Assembly: GCA_964650405.1 (NCBI GenBank) | Contig: CAZYTO010000140.1 | Span: 1 to 14,628, forward strand | Direction of reading: 5' to 3' | Length of the DNA stretch: 14,628 bases | Origin: CAZYTO01 sp964650405 | Lineage (GTDB): Bacteria > Acidobacteriota > Thermoanaerobaculia > Gp7-AA8 | Shown here: positions 1-6,318 of the stretch, in pieces | Layout: the number at the start of each line of letters is the position of its first letter | How positions within the stretch are numbered: the first letter of the stretch is position 1 | The notes under the pieces: model-generated | The model's database searches: none | What the model was told of the DNA's origin: nothing | The model's input: only the letters and a program-made list of their open reading frames with translations | Program-made: the position numbers and the translations under genes

Positions 1-476
1 ACCCGCTGCCGGAGTCGCAGCTCGACCGCTTCCTGATGAAGCTGACCATCGGCTATCCCAACGCGATCGACGAGAAGAAGCTGCTCCGGGCCGGCGGCGC
101 GCAGGACGCCCTGGAGCACCTCGAGTCCGTGCTGGAAGAGCAGGACGTGCGCGAGCTGCAGGAGGCGGTGGCAGGAATCCACGTAAGTGAGTCGTTGGTC
201 GACTACCTGATGACCATCGTGAACACGACGCGCACCCACGGAGAGGTGGCGCTCGGCGTATCCACGCGCGGCGCCCTGACGTACTTCAAGACCTGCCAGG
301 CGCTGGCGATGGTGCACGGCCGCGACTTCGTCGTCCCGGACGACGTGAAGGCCCTGGCCGAACCGGTCCTGTCGCACCGCATCCTGATGAAGGACCGCCG
401 GGCTCTCCGCGGCGACGCCACCCCGGAAGCGCGCCTCATTCAGCGGATCGTCAACGAGATTCCGGTGCCGCGGTAG
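1..476 (+). CDS. MoxR-family AAA+ ATPase, C-terminal part (5' end outside window)
   Basis: The frame is open from base 3 and reads PLPESQLDRFLMKLTIGYP, the typical end of the MoxR AAA+ core, where the arginine of the 'QLDRF' stretch is conserved. It continues into the helical lid and ends in VPR-stop. The Walker A and B motifs must lie upstream of the window. The internal ATG at 36 is therefore not the start. MoxR ATPases act as chaperone-like remodelling machines in the cytoplasm and are usually encoded next to DUF58 and transglutaminase genes, as here (DUF58 at 1223, transglutaminase at 2214). The usual close MoxR-DUF58 junction is interrupted by an antisense two-gene module. The stop codon lies 7 bp from the stop of the convergent DUF5615 gene, with no visible terminator. 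Family call is secure; the specific substrate is unknown. Confidence 0.93.
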   Translation, partial: PLPESQLDRFLMKLTIGYPNAIDEKKLLRAGGAQDALEHLESVLEEQDVRELQEAVAGIHVSESLVDYLMTIVNTTRTHGEVALGVSTRGALTYFKTCQALAMVHGRDFVVPDDVKALAEPVLSHRILMKDRRALRGDATPEARLIQRIVNEIPVPR

Positions 477-483
477 GGCGCAG

Positions 484-819
484 CTATGCCGGGAGATCTT
501 CCCAGGAGATCCGATGGATGCTGCCCTTGCGAACGAAGGGCAGGTCTCGGCGCAACTGGGGTAGCAACTCGCGAAGGTGACGAAGTCTCGACGACCGCCC
601 CGCCAGCACGACGACCGCGATGTTGAACCGAGGGACATTCTGCTGAAAGGCAAGGTTCTTATCGGTCGTGATCAGAACCTCGAAATGTTCCTTGGCGCGA
701 TCGAGCAGTGATCCATCGTCATTCCTGAGCCAACCCATCTGCCGGACGGTCTTGACGTCGTGCCCGGGCAGATCGCGAAGCAAGCGCCCGTCGACACATT
801 CGTCGATCAGGATTCTCAT
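484..819 (-). CDS. DUF5615 PIN-like domain protein, putative toxin
   Basis: The 111-residue protein begins MRILIDECVDGRLL and carries a GHDVKTVRQMGW block, then LLDRAKEHFEVLITTDKNLAF. Acidic residues D6, E7, D40 and D53 sit where PIN-like (DUF5615/Mut7-C-type) nucleases place their metal ligands. Members of this family commonly pair with a DUF433 partner and are predicted RNase toxins. Its ATG overlaps the stop of the upstream DUF433 gene in an ATGA arrangement (816-819), so the two are almost certainly co-translated. Base composition is visibly lower in GC than the flanking MoxR and DUF58 genes, which fits acquisition by transfer. Toxicity is inferred from family and pairing, not shown by the sequence. 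Confidence 0.82.
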   Translation of the reverse strand: MRILIDECVDGRLLRDLPGHDVKTVRQMGWLRNDDGSLLDRAKEHFEVLITTDKNLAFQQNVPRFNIAVVVLAGRSSRLRHLRELLPQLRRDLPFVRKGSIHRISWEDLPA

Positions 820-1028
820 CCTGCTTCTGCCAACAAACGAGCCTTTGTTTCTTCAAGAAACGCAATTACCTGTTCGCGTGTAACGGAGGGGAATCCTTCG
901 AGAAAGTCATCGATCGATTCGCCGCCTTCCAGGTATTCGAGGAATGTCTCAACCGGAACGCGCGTACCCGCGAAGACCGGCGCGCCCCCCATCACGTCGG
1001 GCGAAGAGATCACTACACTGCTTTTCAT
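816..1028 (-). CDS. DUF433 protein, putative antitoxin partner of the PIN-like protein
   Basis: Starting at the ATG at 1026-1028 gives a 70-residue protein, MKSSVVISSPDVMGGAPVFAGTR and onward, with the DUF433 hallmark (S-D/P-x-MGG-x-PV-x-x-GTR-x-PV) at residues 8-25. A C-terminal helix follows (TREQVIAFLEE). The frame stays open upstream to 1163, but those extra residues do not resemble the family. A TACTCT hexamer lies exactly 6 bases before this ATG, which supports this start as a leaderless one. An ATG at 1046 is an alternative. DUF433 proteins are small, have a predicted DNA-binding fold and usually precede a DUF5615 gene, so an autoregulating antitoxin role is likely but inferred. GC is low (29 of 60 bases in 841-900). 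Confidence 0.78.
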   Translation of the reverse strand: MKSSVVISSPDVMGGAPVFAGTRVPVETFLEYLEGGESIDDFLEGFPSVTREQVIAFLEETKARLLAEAG

Positions 1029-1040
1029 CACTTCAGAGTA
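1029..1040 (-). promoter_or_regulatory. Candidate -10 element (TACTCT) of the DUF433/DUF5615 operon
   Basis: Read on the minus strand, TACTCT (1035-1040) is followed by six bases (GAAGTG) and then the DUF433 ATG. The TANNNT shape and spacing fit transcription starting at or next to the ATG. No convincing -35 is seen 16-18 bases upstream, and there is no Shine-Dalgarno sequence. Confidence 0.4.
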
Positions 1041-1140
1041 CGCCATTCGTAGCTTGCCCACACCTCCGAGGCTATCTCGGAACTTTCGATTCACCGAGGG
1101 TCTACTCCGTGTGGAATTAGCCGCCGTGAAACACCGCCGG

Positions 1141-1182
1141 CCAACGCTCCCACAACTCCGCAACCTCGTAACGTGGCAACCC
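1141..1182. repeat. Degenerate octamer repeat between DUF433 and DUF58 genes
   Basis: Phased octamers CACAACTC, CGCAACCT, CGTAACGT and GGCAACCC run at 1151-1182, preceded by CCAACGCT at 1141. CGCAACCT is identical to a rotation of the ACCTCGCA unit that is perfectly repeated four times at 6218-6249. It looks like a decayed relative of that array. The rest of the 194-bp divergent gap (1029-1222) holds no gene I can support. Confidence 0.35.
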
Positions 1183-1222
1183 TCTCAAGGAATCGTACCC
1201 GAACCGCGCTGTTGAAGTGACC

Positions 1223-2233
1223 ATGGCCGAGAGTAAACCCGAGCCAGGACCCTGGCAGTTCGAGGGTGTGGTGCGCCTGACGCGCATCGGCACGGGCTTC
1301 CTCCTCGGCACCGTCTTCGTCGGCTTCGCCGCCATCAACACGGGGAACAACTCTCTCTACATCGGCTTGGCCTTCATGCTCGGCGGTCTGCTCATCTCCG
1401 GCATTGCCTCGAAGGGTGGACTGAAACACGTCGTCGTCGGGCTGGAAGGGATCGAGGAGGCGTGGGCCGGGCTGCCGTCTCCCGGGCGCCTGCGCATCGA
1501 GAACCGCTCGCCCATCTGGAACGTCCGGGACGTCATCGTCAATACGAACGAACTGGCTACTCCCGTCTTCATCCCCCTGCTGCGGCGACGGCAGTCGCTG
1601 GTGATCGAGGCCGCCTTTCTCTTCCAGCGCCGCGGCCTGGCGCAGCTCCACAGCGTGGACCTCTACACGCGCTACCCGTTCGCGTTCTTTCTCAAGAAGC
1701 GCCGGGTCCGGCTCGATGGGGAGGTGATCGTCTTCCCCCGCCTGCTCGGCGATGATGAGAATGTTCATCGTTTCCTGCCGGTGGAGGGGGAGAACCATGC
1801 GTCGAACCGCCCCGGGCCGGGGGGCGAGGTGCACTCGTTTCGCGAATACGTGCGCGGCGACTCGCTACGGCAGGTGTACTGGAAGAAGTCGGCCTCGGTG
1901 GGGCGATGGATCGTGAAGCAGACGGAGGCCGAGGCGGCCAGGGCCGTGCATGTGGTGGTCGATCCGTTCAAACCCCGACGGGCCAGCGACGACGATTTCG
2001 AGGAGATGGTGAGTGCCGCGGCGACCTTCATCCACCAGGCTCTGGGGCGCAATCTCGAAGTGTCTTTGACCCTGCCGCGCCTCGAGCTGCGCGCGCACCG
2101 CGGCGAGCAGTCGCTGCCGATGTTCCGCGCCCTGGCATTGCTCGAGGCCATCCATGAGCCACTGGCGCAGGCCGTCGACCGGAATACGGTTCTCTTTTCG
2201 GTGAGGGAGGGCGATGACCGCAAGACGGCATGA
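1223..2233 (+). CDS. DUF58 domain protein (MoxR-associated, membrane-anchored)
   Basis: From the ATG at 1223 this is a 336-residue protein. A GTG at 1217 in the same frame is an alternative; neither has a good Shine-Dalgarno. Two hydrophobic helices occur near residues 20-60 (GFLLGTVFVGFAAI and LYIGLAFMLGGLLISGIA). A beta-rich domain follows, then the DUF58 signature from about residue 203: VHSFREYVRGDSLRQVYWK, then KQTEAE. DUF58 proteins contain a degenerate von Willebrand-like region and are partners of MoxR ATPases and of membrane transglutaminases. The gene overlaps the downstream transglutaminase by 20 bases, implying translational coupling. Family assignment is firm; biochemical function in this organism is unknown. 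Confidence 0.92.
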   Translation: MAESKPEPGPWQFEGVVRLTRIGTGFLLGTVFVGFAAINTGNNSLYIGLAFMLGGLLISGIASKGGLKHVVVGLEGIEEAWAGLPSPGRLRIENRSPIWNVRDVIVNTNELATPVFIPLLRRRQSLVIEAAFLFQRRGLAQLHSVDLYTRYPFAFFLKKRRVRLDGEVIVFPRLLGDDENVHRFLPVEGENHASNRPGPGGEVHSFREYVRGDSLRQVYWKKSASVGRWIVKQTEAEAARAVHVVVDPFKPRRASDDDFEEMVSAAATFIHQALGRNLEVSLTLPRLELRAHRGEQSLPMFRALALLEAIHEPLAQAVDRNTVLFSVREGDDRKTA

Positions 2234-4166
2234 GGTCGAGTTGCTGCTCCTGCCCATGGTCGCGGCCGTGCCGCTGTACCTGACGAATACGATCTCGTTC
2301 GCTCCACTGGCCGTCTTCCACCTGGTCATGGCAGCCATGGTCCTGCGGGTGGCGCGGGGGAAGCAGCCCGACGTCATCCCGCCCGCGGTCATGCGGGCTC
2401 TGGCCGTCGCTTACATCGTTTTCTACGTGATCGACCTCATCGCCCTCTCGCACGGGGCCATCGCCGCGTCGACGCACCTGGCGCTCTTCATCGCCGCCTA
2501 CCAGCCCATCGAAGCGATGCGGCGCGACAACCGCGGCCAGCGCCTGCTCTCCGCGTCGATGCTGTTCATCGCCAGCATCGCCTCGGCGACCGACATCTCG
2601 ATCCTGATCTACGTCGTCATCTTCGCCTTCCTCATGTTCCGCCAGCTCATCCAGATGAGCCACCTCGACAGCATTGCCTCAATCGGCGCCGACGTTCCGC
2701 AGCAGCCGGCCGGGCGCGCGGCCGGGTTCTACCTCGGCGCGACGTGCCTGATCGCCGTCGTCCTCTTTCCCATGCTGCCGCGCGTGCGCAATCCGTTCGT
2801 GCCGGGCATGGTCGGACCTCTCTCCAATGCGAACACAGGACTCTCAGACTCCATCGACTTCCGCGAGCCCCGCACGATCGATCCCGATACCACCGTGGTC
2901 AGCCGCATCTGGATGGGACGCGAGGCCGTGCCGTTCTTCACCCCGCTGCGCCTCCGCGGCTCGGTCTACGACACCTTCCGGGACGACCAGTGGTTCCAGA
3001 ACAGCCGGCTCAACGCGCCGGTGGCGATGCGCGAGGGGACGGCCCTCGTGGCGAAGCCGGTCGGGTTCACCCGCACGGCGCAGGTGCAGCAGCGCATGAT
3101 CCTGGCCGGCCGGCTGCTGCTGCCCACCGGAACGTACGCCGTATCGAACGCCGGCCAGGTGTACGAAGGGCCCACGCACGACGTGTTCATGCTGTTCATG
3201 CTCCGGCCCCGCGAGATGGTGACGTACGAAGTGGCCCTGGCCCGCACCACGGCGCCACGCAGCGCGCGCCCCGTCTCCCTGCCTGCCTACCCGGTCACGC
3301 CGCCGGTTGCTGCACTGGCGCGGCAGATCGTCGGCAACGAGACCGATCCGATGGCCGAAGCGGGCGCCATCGAGCAGTACATGTCGACCCGCTTCCAGTA
3401 TGTGCCGAATCCGTCCGACATCGGACACCGCATGTCGGTCGATCAGTTCCTCCTGCGCGACCGGCGCGGCCACTGCGAATACTTCGCCGCCGGCATGGTG
3501 GCCCTGCTGACGTCGCTCCAGGTGCCGTCCCGCATCGTGGGCGGCTTCTACGGCGGACAGCTCAATCCGCTCACCGGCTACTTCGTCGTCCGCCGGGAGG
3601 ACGCCCACGCCTGGGTGGAGGCGTGGAACGGAAAGACGTGGCAGACGTTCGATCCGACCCCGGCGTCTCTGCGTCCCGGCAATGCCCAGGCCGGACTGCT
3701 CAAGGCCTACGCTTCCGCATTGGGCGATTCGATCACCTACTTCTGGGACCGCTACGTGCTGACCTTCGGCCTCGGCGACCAGGTCGCGCTGGCCATCCAG
3801 GCCGTCCAGGGGCTGCGCGACTCCGTGCAGAGCATGCGGGTCTCCCTGCAGCGGAACCTCCAGGCGATCGGCTCCCGCAGTTTCCTGCGGCTCTTCCTGC
3901 CAATCCTGATTCTCGGCGCGTCCCTCACCCTGATCATCCGCCGCCGCGGACGCTCGCTCTTCCGCCTCCTGGCCATCCGCCTCCAGGACCTCGGCATCGA
4001 CGTCGGTCCGTCGATGACCATCGAGGAAGCGCTGGCCCGGCTCCGCGCCACCCGCCCCCACGCGGCGGAGACCCTCGCGCCGTTCATCCGCCTTTATGAA
4101 GAGGAGCGATTCTCGGGAAAGCAGGATCGGAGTCGCGTGCGCGCATTGCGCCGAGGACTGGCGTAG
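2214..4166 (+). CDS. TgpA-like membrane transglutaminase (DUF3488/transglutaminase-like)
   Basis: The 650-residue protein opens with about six hydrophobic helices (roughly residues 8-200: VELLLLPMVAAVPLYL, LAVFHLVMAAMVL, LAVAYIVFYVIDLIAL, ISILIYVVIFAFLMF, GFYLGATCLIAVVLFP). It then has a periplasmic domain with the transglutaminase triad C421 (RRGHCEYFAAGMV), H465 (DAHAWVEAW) and D480 (TFDPTPAS). A last helix near 560-580 (LFLPILILGASLTLII) leads to a cytoplasmic tail resembling a DUF4129-type region. This is the TgpA layout; such proteins are thought to modify or cleave periplasmic or envelope proteins. The start overlaps the DUF58 stop, so it is the distal gene of the MoxR/DUF58 set. All catalytic residues are intact. 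Substrate is unknown. Confidence 0.93.
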   Translation: MTARRHEVELLLLPMVAAVPLYLTNTISFAPLAVFHLVMAAMVLRVARGKQPDVIPPAVMRALAVAYIVFYVIDLIALSHGAIAASTHLALFIAAYQPIEAMRRDNRGQRLLSASMLFIASIASATDISILIYVVIFAFLMFRQLIQMSHLDSIASIGADVPQQPAGRAAGFYLGATCLIAVVLFPMLPRVRNPFVPGMVGPLSNANTGLSDSIDFREPRTIDPDTTVVSRIWMGREAVPFFTPLRLRGSVYDTFRDDQWFQNSRLNAPVAMREGTALVAKPVGFTRTAQVQQRMILAGRLLLPTGTYAVSNAGQVYEGPTHDVFMLFMLRPREMVTYEVALARTTAPRSARPVSLPAYPVTPPVAALARQIVGNETDPMAEAGAIEQYMSTRFQYVPNPSDIGHRMSVDQFLLRDRRGHCEYFAAGMVALLTSLQVPSRIVGGFYGGQLNPLTGYFVVRREDAHAWVEAWNGKTWQTFDPTPASLRPGNAQAGLLKAYASALGDSITYFWDRYVLTFGLGDQVALAIQAVQGLRDSVQSMRVSLQRNLQAIGSRSFLRLFLPILILGASLTLIIRRRGRSLFRLLAIRLQDLGIDVGPSMTIEEALARLRATRPHAAETLAPFIRLYEEERFSGKQDRSRVRALRRGLA

Positions 4167-4250
4167 GTCAGCGGCTAGGCGATCGGACTACTCTGGAGTG
4201 CTGCCGATCTGCTCTCGCTCGACATGTGGGTAAGGCGGCAGGCGGTGTAG

Positions 4251-4481
4251 CTACTTCGTTCTTGTCCGCTCTGCCTTGATGTTGAGCACGATGCGCAACC
4301 AGTCATCGTGAAAGACCTGAGCAGCAAAACACGCCGCGCCAACCAGAATGAACTCCAAGAGCGTGACCTTGATCGCGCCTGTCGCAACAACAACGATGAA
4401 TCCAACCAGGAGGATCTTGCCTGGCGACGTGACTGTCCCCAAGAGTGACGCAACCGTCTTCGCGGTTTCTTCGGAAGGCAT
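4251..4481 (-). CDS. Small hypothetical two-helix membrane protein
   Basis: A 76-residue frame from ATG 4479-4481 encodes a short polar N-terminus (MPSEETAKTVASLLG), two hydrophobic stretches (about residues 21-38, GKILLVGFIVVVATGAIK, and 39-56, TLLEFILVGAACFAA) and a basic tail ending ERTRTK. I do not recognise a family. Support is the coherent two-helix pattern and a perfect TATACT hexamer 9 bases before the ATG. A TTG at 4490 would add three residues but abuts the hexamer directly. GC is lower than in neighbours (35 of 60 bases in 4321-4380). It converges on the transglutaminase gene; the 84 bp between them holds only a weak GATCGG/CCGATC inverted pair. It may be a recent or orphan gene. 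Confidence 0.5.
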   Translation of the reverse strand: MPSEETAKTVASLLGTVTSPGKILLVGFIVVVATGAIKVTLLEFILVGAACFAAQVFHDDWLRIVLNIKAERTRTK

Positions 4482-4490
4482 GTCAAGCAA

Positions 4491-4496
4491 AGTATA
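4491..4496 (-). promoter_or_regulatory. Candidate -10 element (TATACT) of the small membrane protein gene
   Basis: On the minus strand TATACT stands 9 bases before the ATG at 4481, implying a leader of only a few bases. A TTGACA lies further upstream (4521-4526), but the 24-base spacing is too long for a normal sigma-70-type pair. Confidence 0.4.
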
Positions 4497-4538
4497 CGCG
4501 CGCTCCTGTTACAACCTCTCTGTCAAACTAGACCACTA

Positions 4539-4607
4539 GCGAACGGCGAACAGCGAACAGCGACTAAGCGACTAAGCGAATAAGCGATTAAGCGACTAAG
4601 CGATTCA
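4539..4607. repeat. Tandem 7/8-bp repeat array abutting the pdxJ stop codon
   Basis: On the plus strand the array starts with heptamers (GCGAACG, GCGAACA, GCGAACA). It then runs as octamers: GCGACTAA twice, GCGAATAA, GCGATTAA, GCGACTAA, and a final GCGATTCA whose TCA is the pdxJ stop codon read backwards. In the gene's direction it is a run of TCGCTTA-type units followed by TCGCTGT units directly after TGA. The same order of units follows the stop of the next gene (6163-6190). No inverted partner arm is seen nearby. Confidence 0.85.
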
Positions 4608-5342
4608 CCGCACCGACGGCAACCGCCTCGGGCTCTTCATCAACGCGATCATCTCCCGGACGGCGCTCTCCAGGCCCGTCAGCGCGGCGCGGGCGATGAG
4701 GGTGTGGCCGATGTTCAGCTCCTCGATCTCCGGGATGACGGCGATGCCGTCGATGTTGCGGTAGTTGAGACCGTGGCCGGCCAGGACCGTGAGGCCCATC
4801 TTCCGCGCGGCCTTGGCGGCGGTGGCGACCTTCTCCAGCTCCCCGGGCCAGGTTCCCGTTCTCCAGGAGTCGGCGTACTTGCCGGTGTTGATCTCGATCT
4901 TCGGAGCGCGGATGCGCTGGCACTGGCGGATCTGGTCGAGGTCGGGGTCCACGAAGATGGAGACGTCGATGTTCGATTCGAGCAACTGGCGGACGACCTT
5001 TTCGAGGTTGCTCGAGTGGAGCGCGACGTCCAGGCCCCCCTCGGTGGTCACTTCGTCGCGGCGCTCGGGGACGAGCGTGACCTGGTGCGGCTTGAGCGTC
5101 TGGGCCACGCGGACCATGTCCGGAGTGGCGGCCATCTCGACGTTCAGGTGCGTGGAAACGGTCCGGCGCAGGGTTTCGACGTCGCGGTCCTGGATGTGGC
5201 GGCGGTCGCCGCGGAGGTGCACGGTGATTCCCTGCGCACCGGCCAGCTCGCAGAGAACGGCGGCGGCGACGGGATCGGGCTCGTCCGATTTGCGCGCTTC
5301 ACGGATCGTGGCGATGTGATCGATGTTGACGGCCAGGCGCAT
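4605..5342 (-). CDS. pdxJ: Pyridoxine 5'-phosphate synthase PdxJ
   Basis: The 245-residue protein begins MRLAVNIDHIATIREAR and has the full family pattern: DPVAAA, GITVHLRGDRRHI (H42, R44, H49), the catalytic glutamate in NVEM (E69), LVPERRDEVTTEGGLDV, INTGKYAD, AGHGLNYRN (H190) and ELNIGHTLIARA. PdxJ condenses 3-amino-2-oxopropyl phosphate with 1-deoxy-D-xylulose 5-phosphate to make pyridoxine 5'-phosphate in the DXP-dependent vitamin B6 pathway. Its DXP substrate is shared with Dxr, also in this window. Length is normal. The gene is divergent from the transpeptidase gene with 17 bp between the ATGs, and a -35/-10 pair lies inside that neighbour. No Shine-Dalgarno is visible, so a leaderless mRNA is likely. 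Confidence 0.97.
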   Translation of the reverse strand: MRLAVNIDHIATIREARKSDEPDPVAAAVLCELAGAQGITVHLRGDRRHIQDRDVETLRRTVSTHLNVEMAATPDMVRVAQTLKPHQVTLVPERRDEVTTEGGLDVALHSSNLEKVVRQLLESNIDVSIFVDPDLDQIRQCQRIRAPKIEINTGKYADSWRTGTWPGELEKVATAAKAARKMGLTVLAGHGLNYRNIDGIAVIPEIEELNIGHTLIARAALTGLESAVREMIALMKSPRRLPSVR

Positions 5343-5353
5343 CCGTGTAGCGT
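5326..5353 (+). promoter_or_regulatory. Predicted promoter of the transpeptidase gene (TTGACG-16-TAGCGT)
   Basis: TTGACG at 5326-5331 and TAGCGT at 5348-5353 are separated by 16 bases; six bases then lead to the ATG at 5360. The -35 lies inside the pdxJ coding region. The start would be at or next to the ATG, giving a leaderless transcript. The -10 overlaps the opposing pdxJ -10 by five bases. Confidence 0.55.
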
Positions 5354-5376
5354 ATCAGCATGCCCCGCCGCCGCAA
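5349..5376 (-). promoter_or_regulatory. Predicted promoter of pdxJ (TTGCGG-16-TACGCT)
   Basis: On the minus strand TTGCGG (5371-5376) and TACGCT (5349-5354) are 16 bases apart; six bases then lead to the pdxJ ATG at 5342. The -35 lies inside the first codons of the transpeptidase gene. The -10 is essentially the same 7 bp (TAGCGTA) used by the opposite promoter. Confidence 0.5.
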
Positions 5377-6145
5377 TCTGCTCATCGCCCTCCTGCTGCT
5401 GGTCGCCGCCGCCGCCACGGCCACCTACGTCGTCTATGTCTACGTCGCGCCGCGGGACCTGGCCGCCGTGCTACGCCTGTACGGCCGGGACGCCCGGGCT
5501 CGCCTGCAGCCCTACTTCGTCAAGGCACATGTGGCCTGGCCGCCTCGCCGCGTGGCCCTGCTGGCCTTCAAGCGCGAGCGGCGCCTCGTGCTGTGGGCCG
5601 GGGACGGGAAGTCGTGGCACTTCATCCGCGACTATCCCATCCTGGCCGCCAGCGGCCACGCCGGGCCGAAACTGGTGCAGGGCGACTACCAGGTGCCGGA
5701 GGGCATGTACCGGATCGAGTACCTCAACCCGGCCAGCAGTTACCACCTATCGATGAAGGTCAGCTATCCGAATGCCTTCGACCGCCAGCAGGCCGTCATC
5801 GACCGCCGCACGAAGCTCGGCGGAGACATCTTCATCCACGGCAAGAACGTCTCGATCGGCTGTATCGCCATCGGCGACCCGGCCATCGAAGAGATCTTCA
5901 CCCTTGCCGCCGACACCGGCCCGCAGAACGTGCGCGTCATCATCGCCCCGAACGACCTGCGCGTGGCCGGCGTAGCCATGGCCGAAGACACGCCGCAGTG
6001 GGTGGCCGGCCTCTACCGGAGCATCTCCGCCGCCCTGGTCGAGTTCCCGGTATGGCTCGAAGCCAACAGCAACATCGACGTGCGCGGATTGAGCAAGATG
6101 GGCTTCCTGCCCGGGAGCAAGGTGGTGCCGGTGGCTGTTCGTTGA
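5360..6145 (+). CDS. YkuD-fold L,D-transpeptidase-like protein (YafK-type), membrane-anchored
   Basis: The 261-residue protein has a basic start (MPRRRN), one hydrophobic helix at about residues 7-29 (LLIALLLLVAAAATATYVVY) acting as a signal anchor, then a periplasmic domain. The catalytic motif is GGDIFIHGKNVSIGCIAIGD, with H160 and C168. SIGC rather than the classical SHGC is the form seen in YafK-like YkuD proteins. The family either cross-links peptidoglycan or outer-membrane proteins to it or, in YafK/DpaA, removes such links; which activity applies cannot be told from sequence. It is divergent from pdxJ with overlapping -10 boxes and no Shine-Dalgarno. A repeat array begins about 17 bases after its stop. 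Confidence 0.87.
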   Translation: MPRRRNLLIALLLLVAAAATATYVVYVYVAPRDLAAVLRLYGRDARARLQPYFVKAHVAWPPRRVALLAFKRERRLVLWAGDGKSWHFIRDYPILAASGHAGPKLVQGDYQVPEGMYRIEYLNPASSYHLSMKVSYPNAFDRQQAVIDRRTKLGGDIFIHGKNVSIGCIAIGDPAIEEIFTLAADTGPQNVRVIIAPNDLRVAGVAMAEDTPQWVAGLYRSISAALVEFPVWLEANSNIDVRGLSKMGFLPGSKVVPVAVR

Positions 6146-6162
6146 TCACTGGTTGCTGAGCA

Positions 6163-6300
6163 GTCGCTTATTCGCTTATTCGCTGTTCGCTGGTTGCGGG
6201 GTTACGGGAGTTGCCTCACCTCGCAACCTCGCAACCTCGCAACCTCGCAAGCCGCGAATAAGCGACTCCGGCGAATAGGCGAATAAGCGAATAAGCGATT
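6163..6300. repeat. Nested inverted repeats made of octamer units between the transpeptidase and ABC-F genes
   Basis: The outer arms share a perfect 20-bp inverted match (6164-6183 against 6279-6298, unit TCGCTTAT). Inside them sits a second octamer family: degenerate GGTTGCGG/GGTTACGG copies at about 6192-6214 opposite four perfect ACCTCGCA copies at 6218-6249. A further GCGAATAAGCGAC stretch is at 6254-6266. The left arm, read in the gene's direction, repeats the pattern found after the pdxJ stop. The 173-bp gap (6146-6318) is therefore almost entirely repeat and holds no gene. Confidence 0.85.
6218..6249. repeat. Four perfect tandem copies of ACCTCGCA
   Basis: Four identical 8-bp units run without interruption (6218, 6226, 6234 and 6242). 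They form the inner right arm of the nested inverted repeat. A related decayed set appears at 1151-1182. Confidence 0.93.
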
Positions 6301-6318
6301 CGCGTTCACCCGGTCCGC

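Noticed and set aside
1029..1163. N-terminal extension of the DUF433 protein to 115 residues
   Set aside because: The extra 45 residues do not resemble the family, whose conserved region starts within a few residues of the ATG at 1028, and a candidate -10 lies in the extension.
2744..4099. Long alternative plus-strand frame (451 residues) and an antisense frame inside the transglutaminase gene
   Set aside because: Arginine- and proline-rich or otherwise featureless translations; the transglutaminase frame has an intact catalytic triad.
4491..4526. TTGACA plus TATACT as a standard promoter for the small membrane protein
   Set aside because: The spacing is 24 bases, too long for a normal -35/-10 pair; only the -10 is kept as a candidate.
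4539..4607. Possible CRISPR array
   Set aside because: Units are 7-8 bp and contiguous with no spacers, and no cas genes are present.
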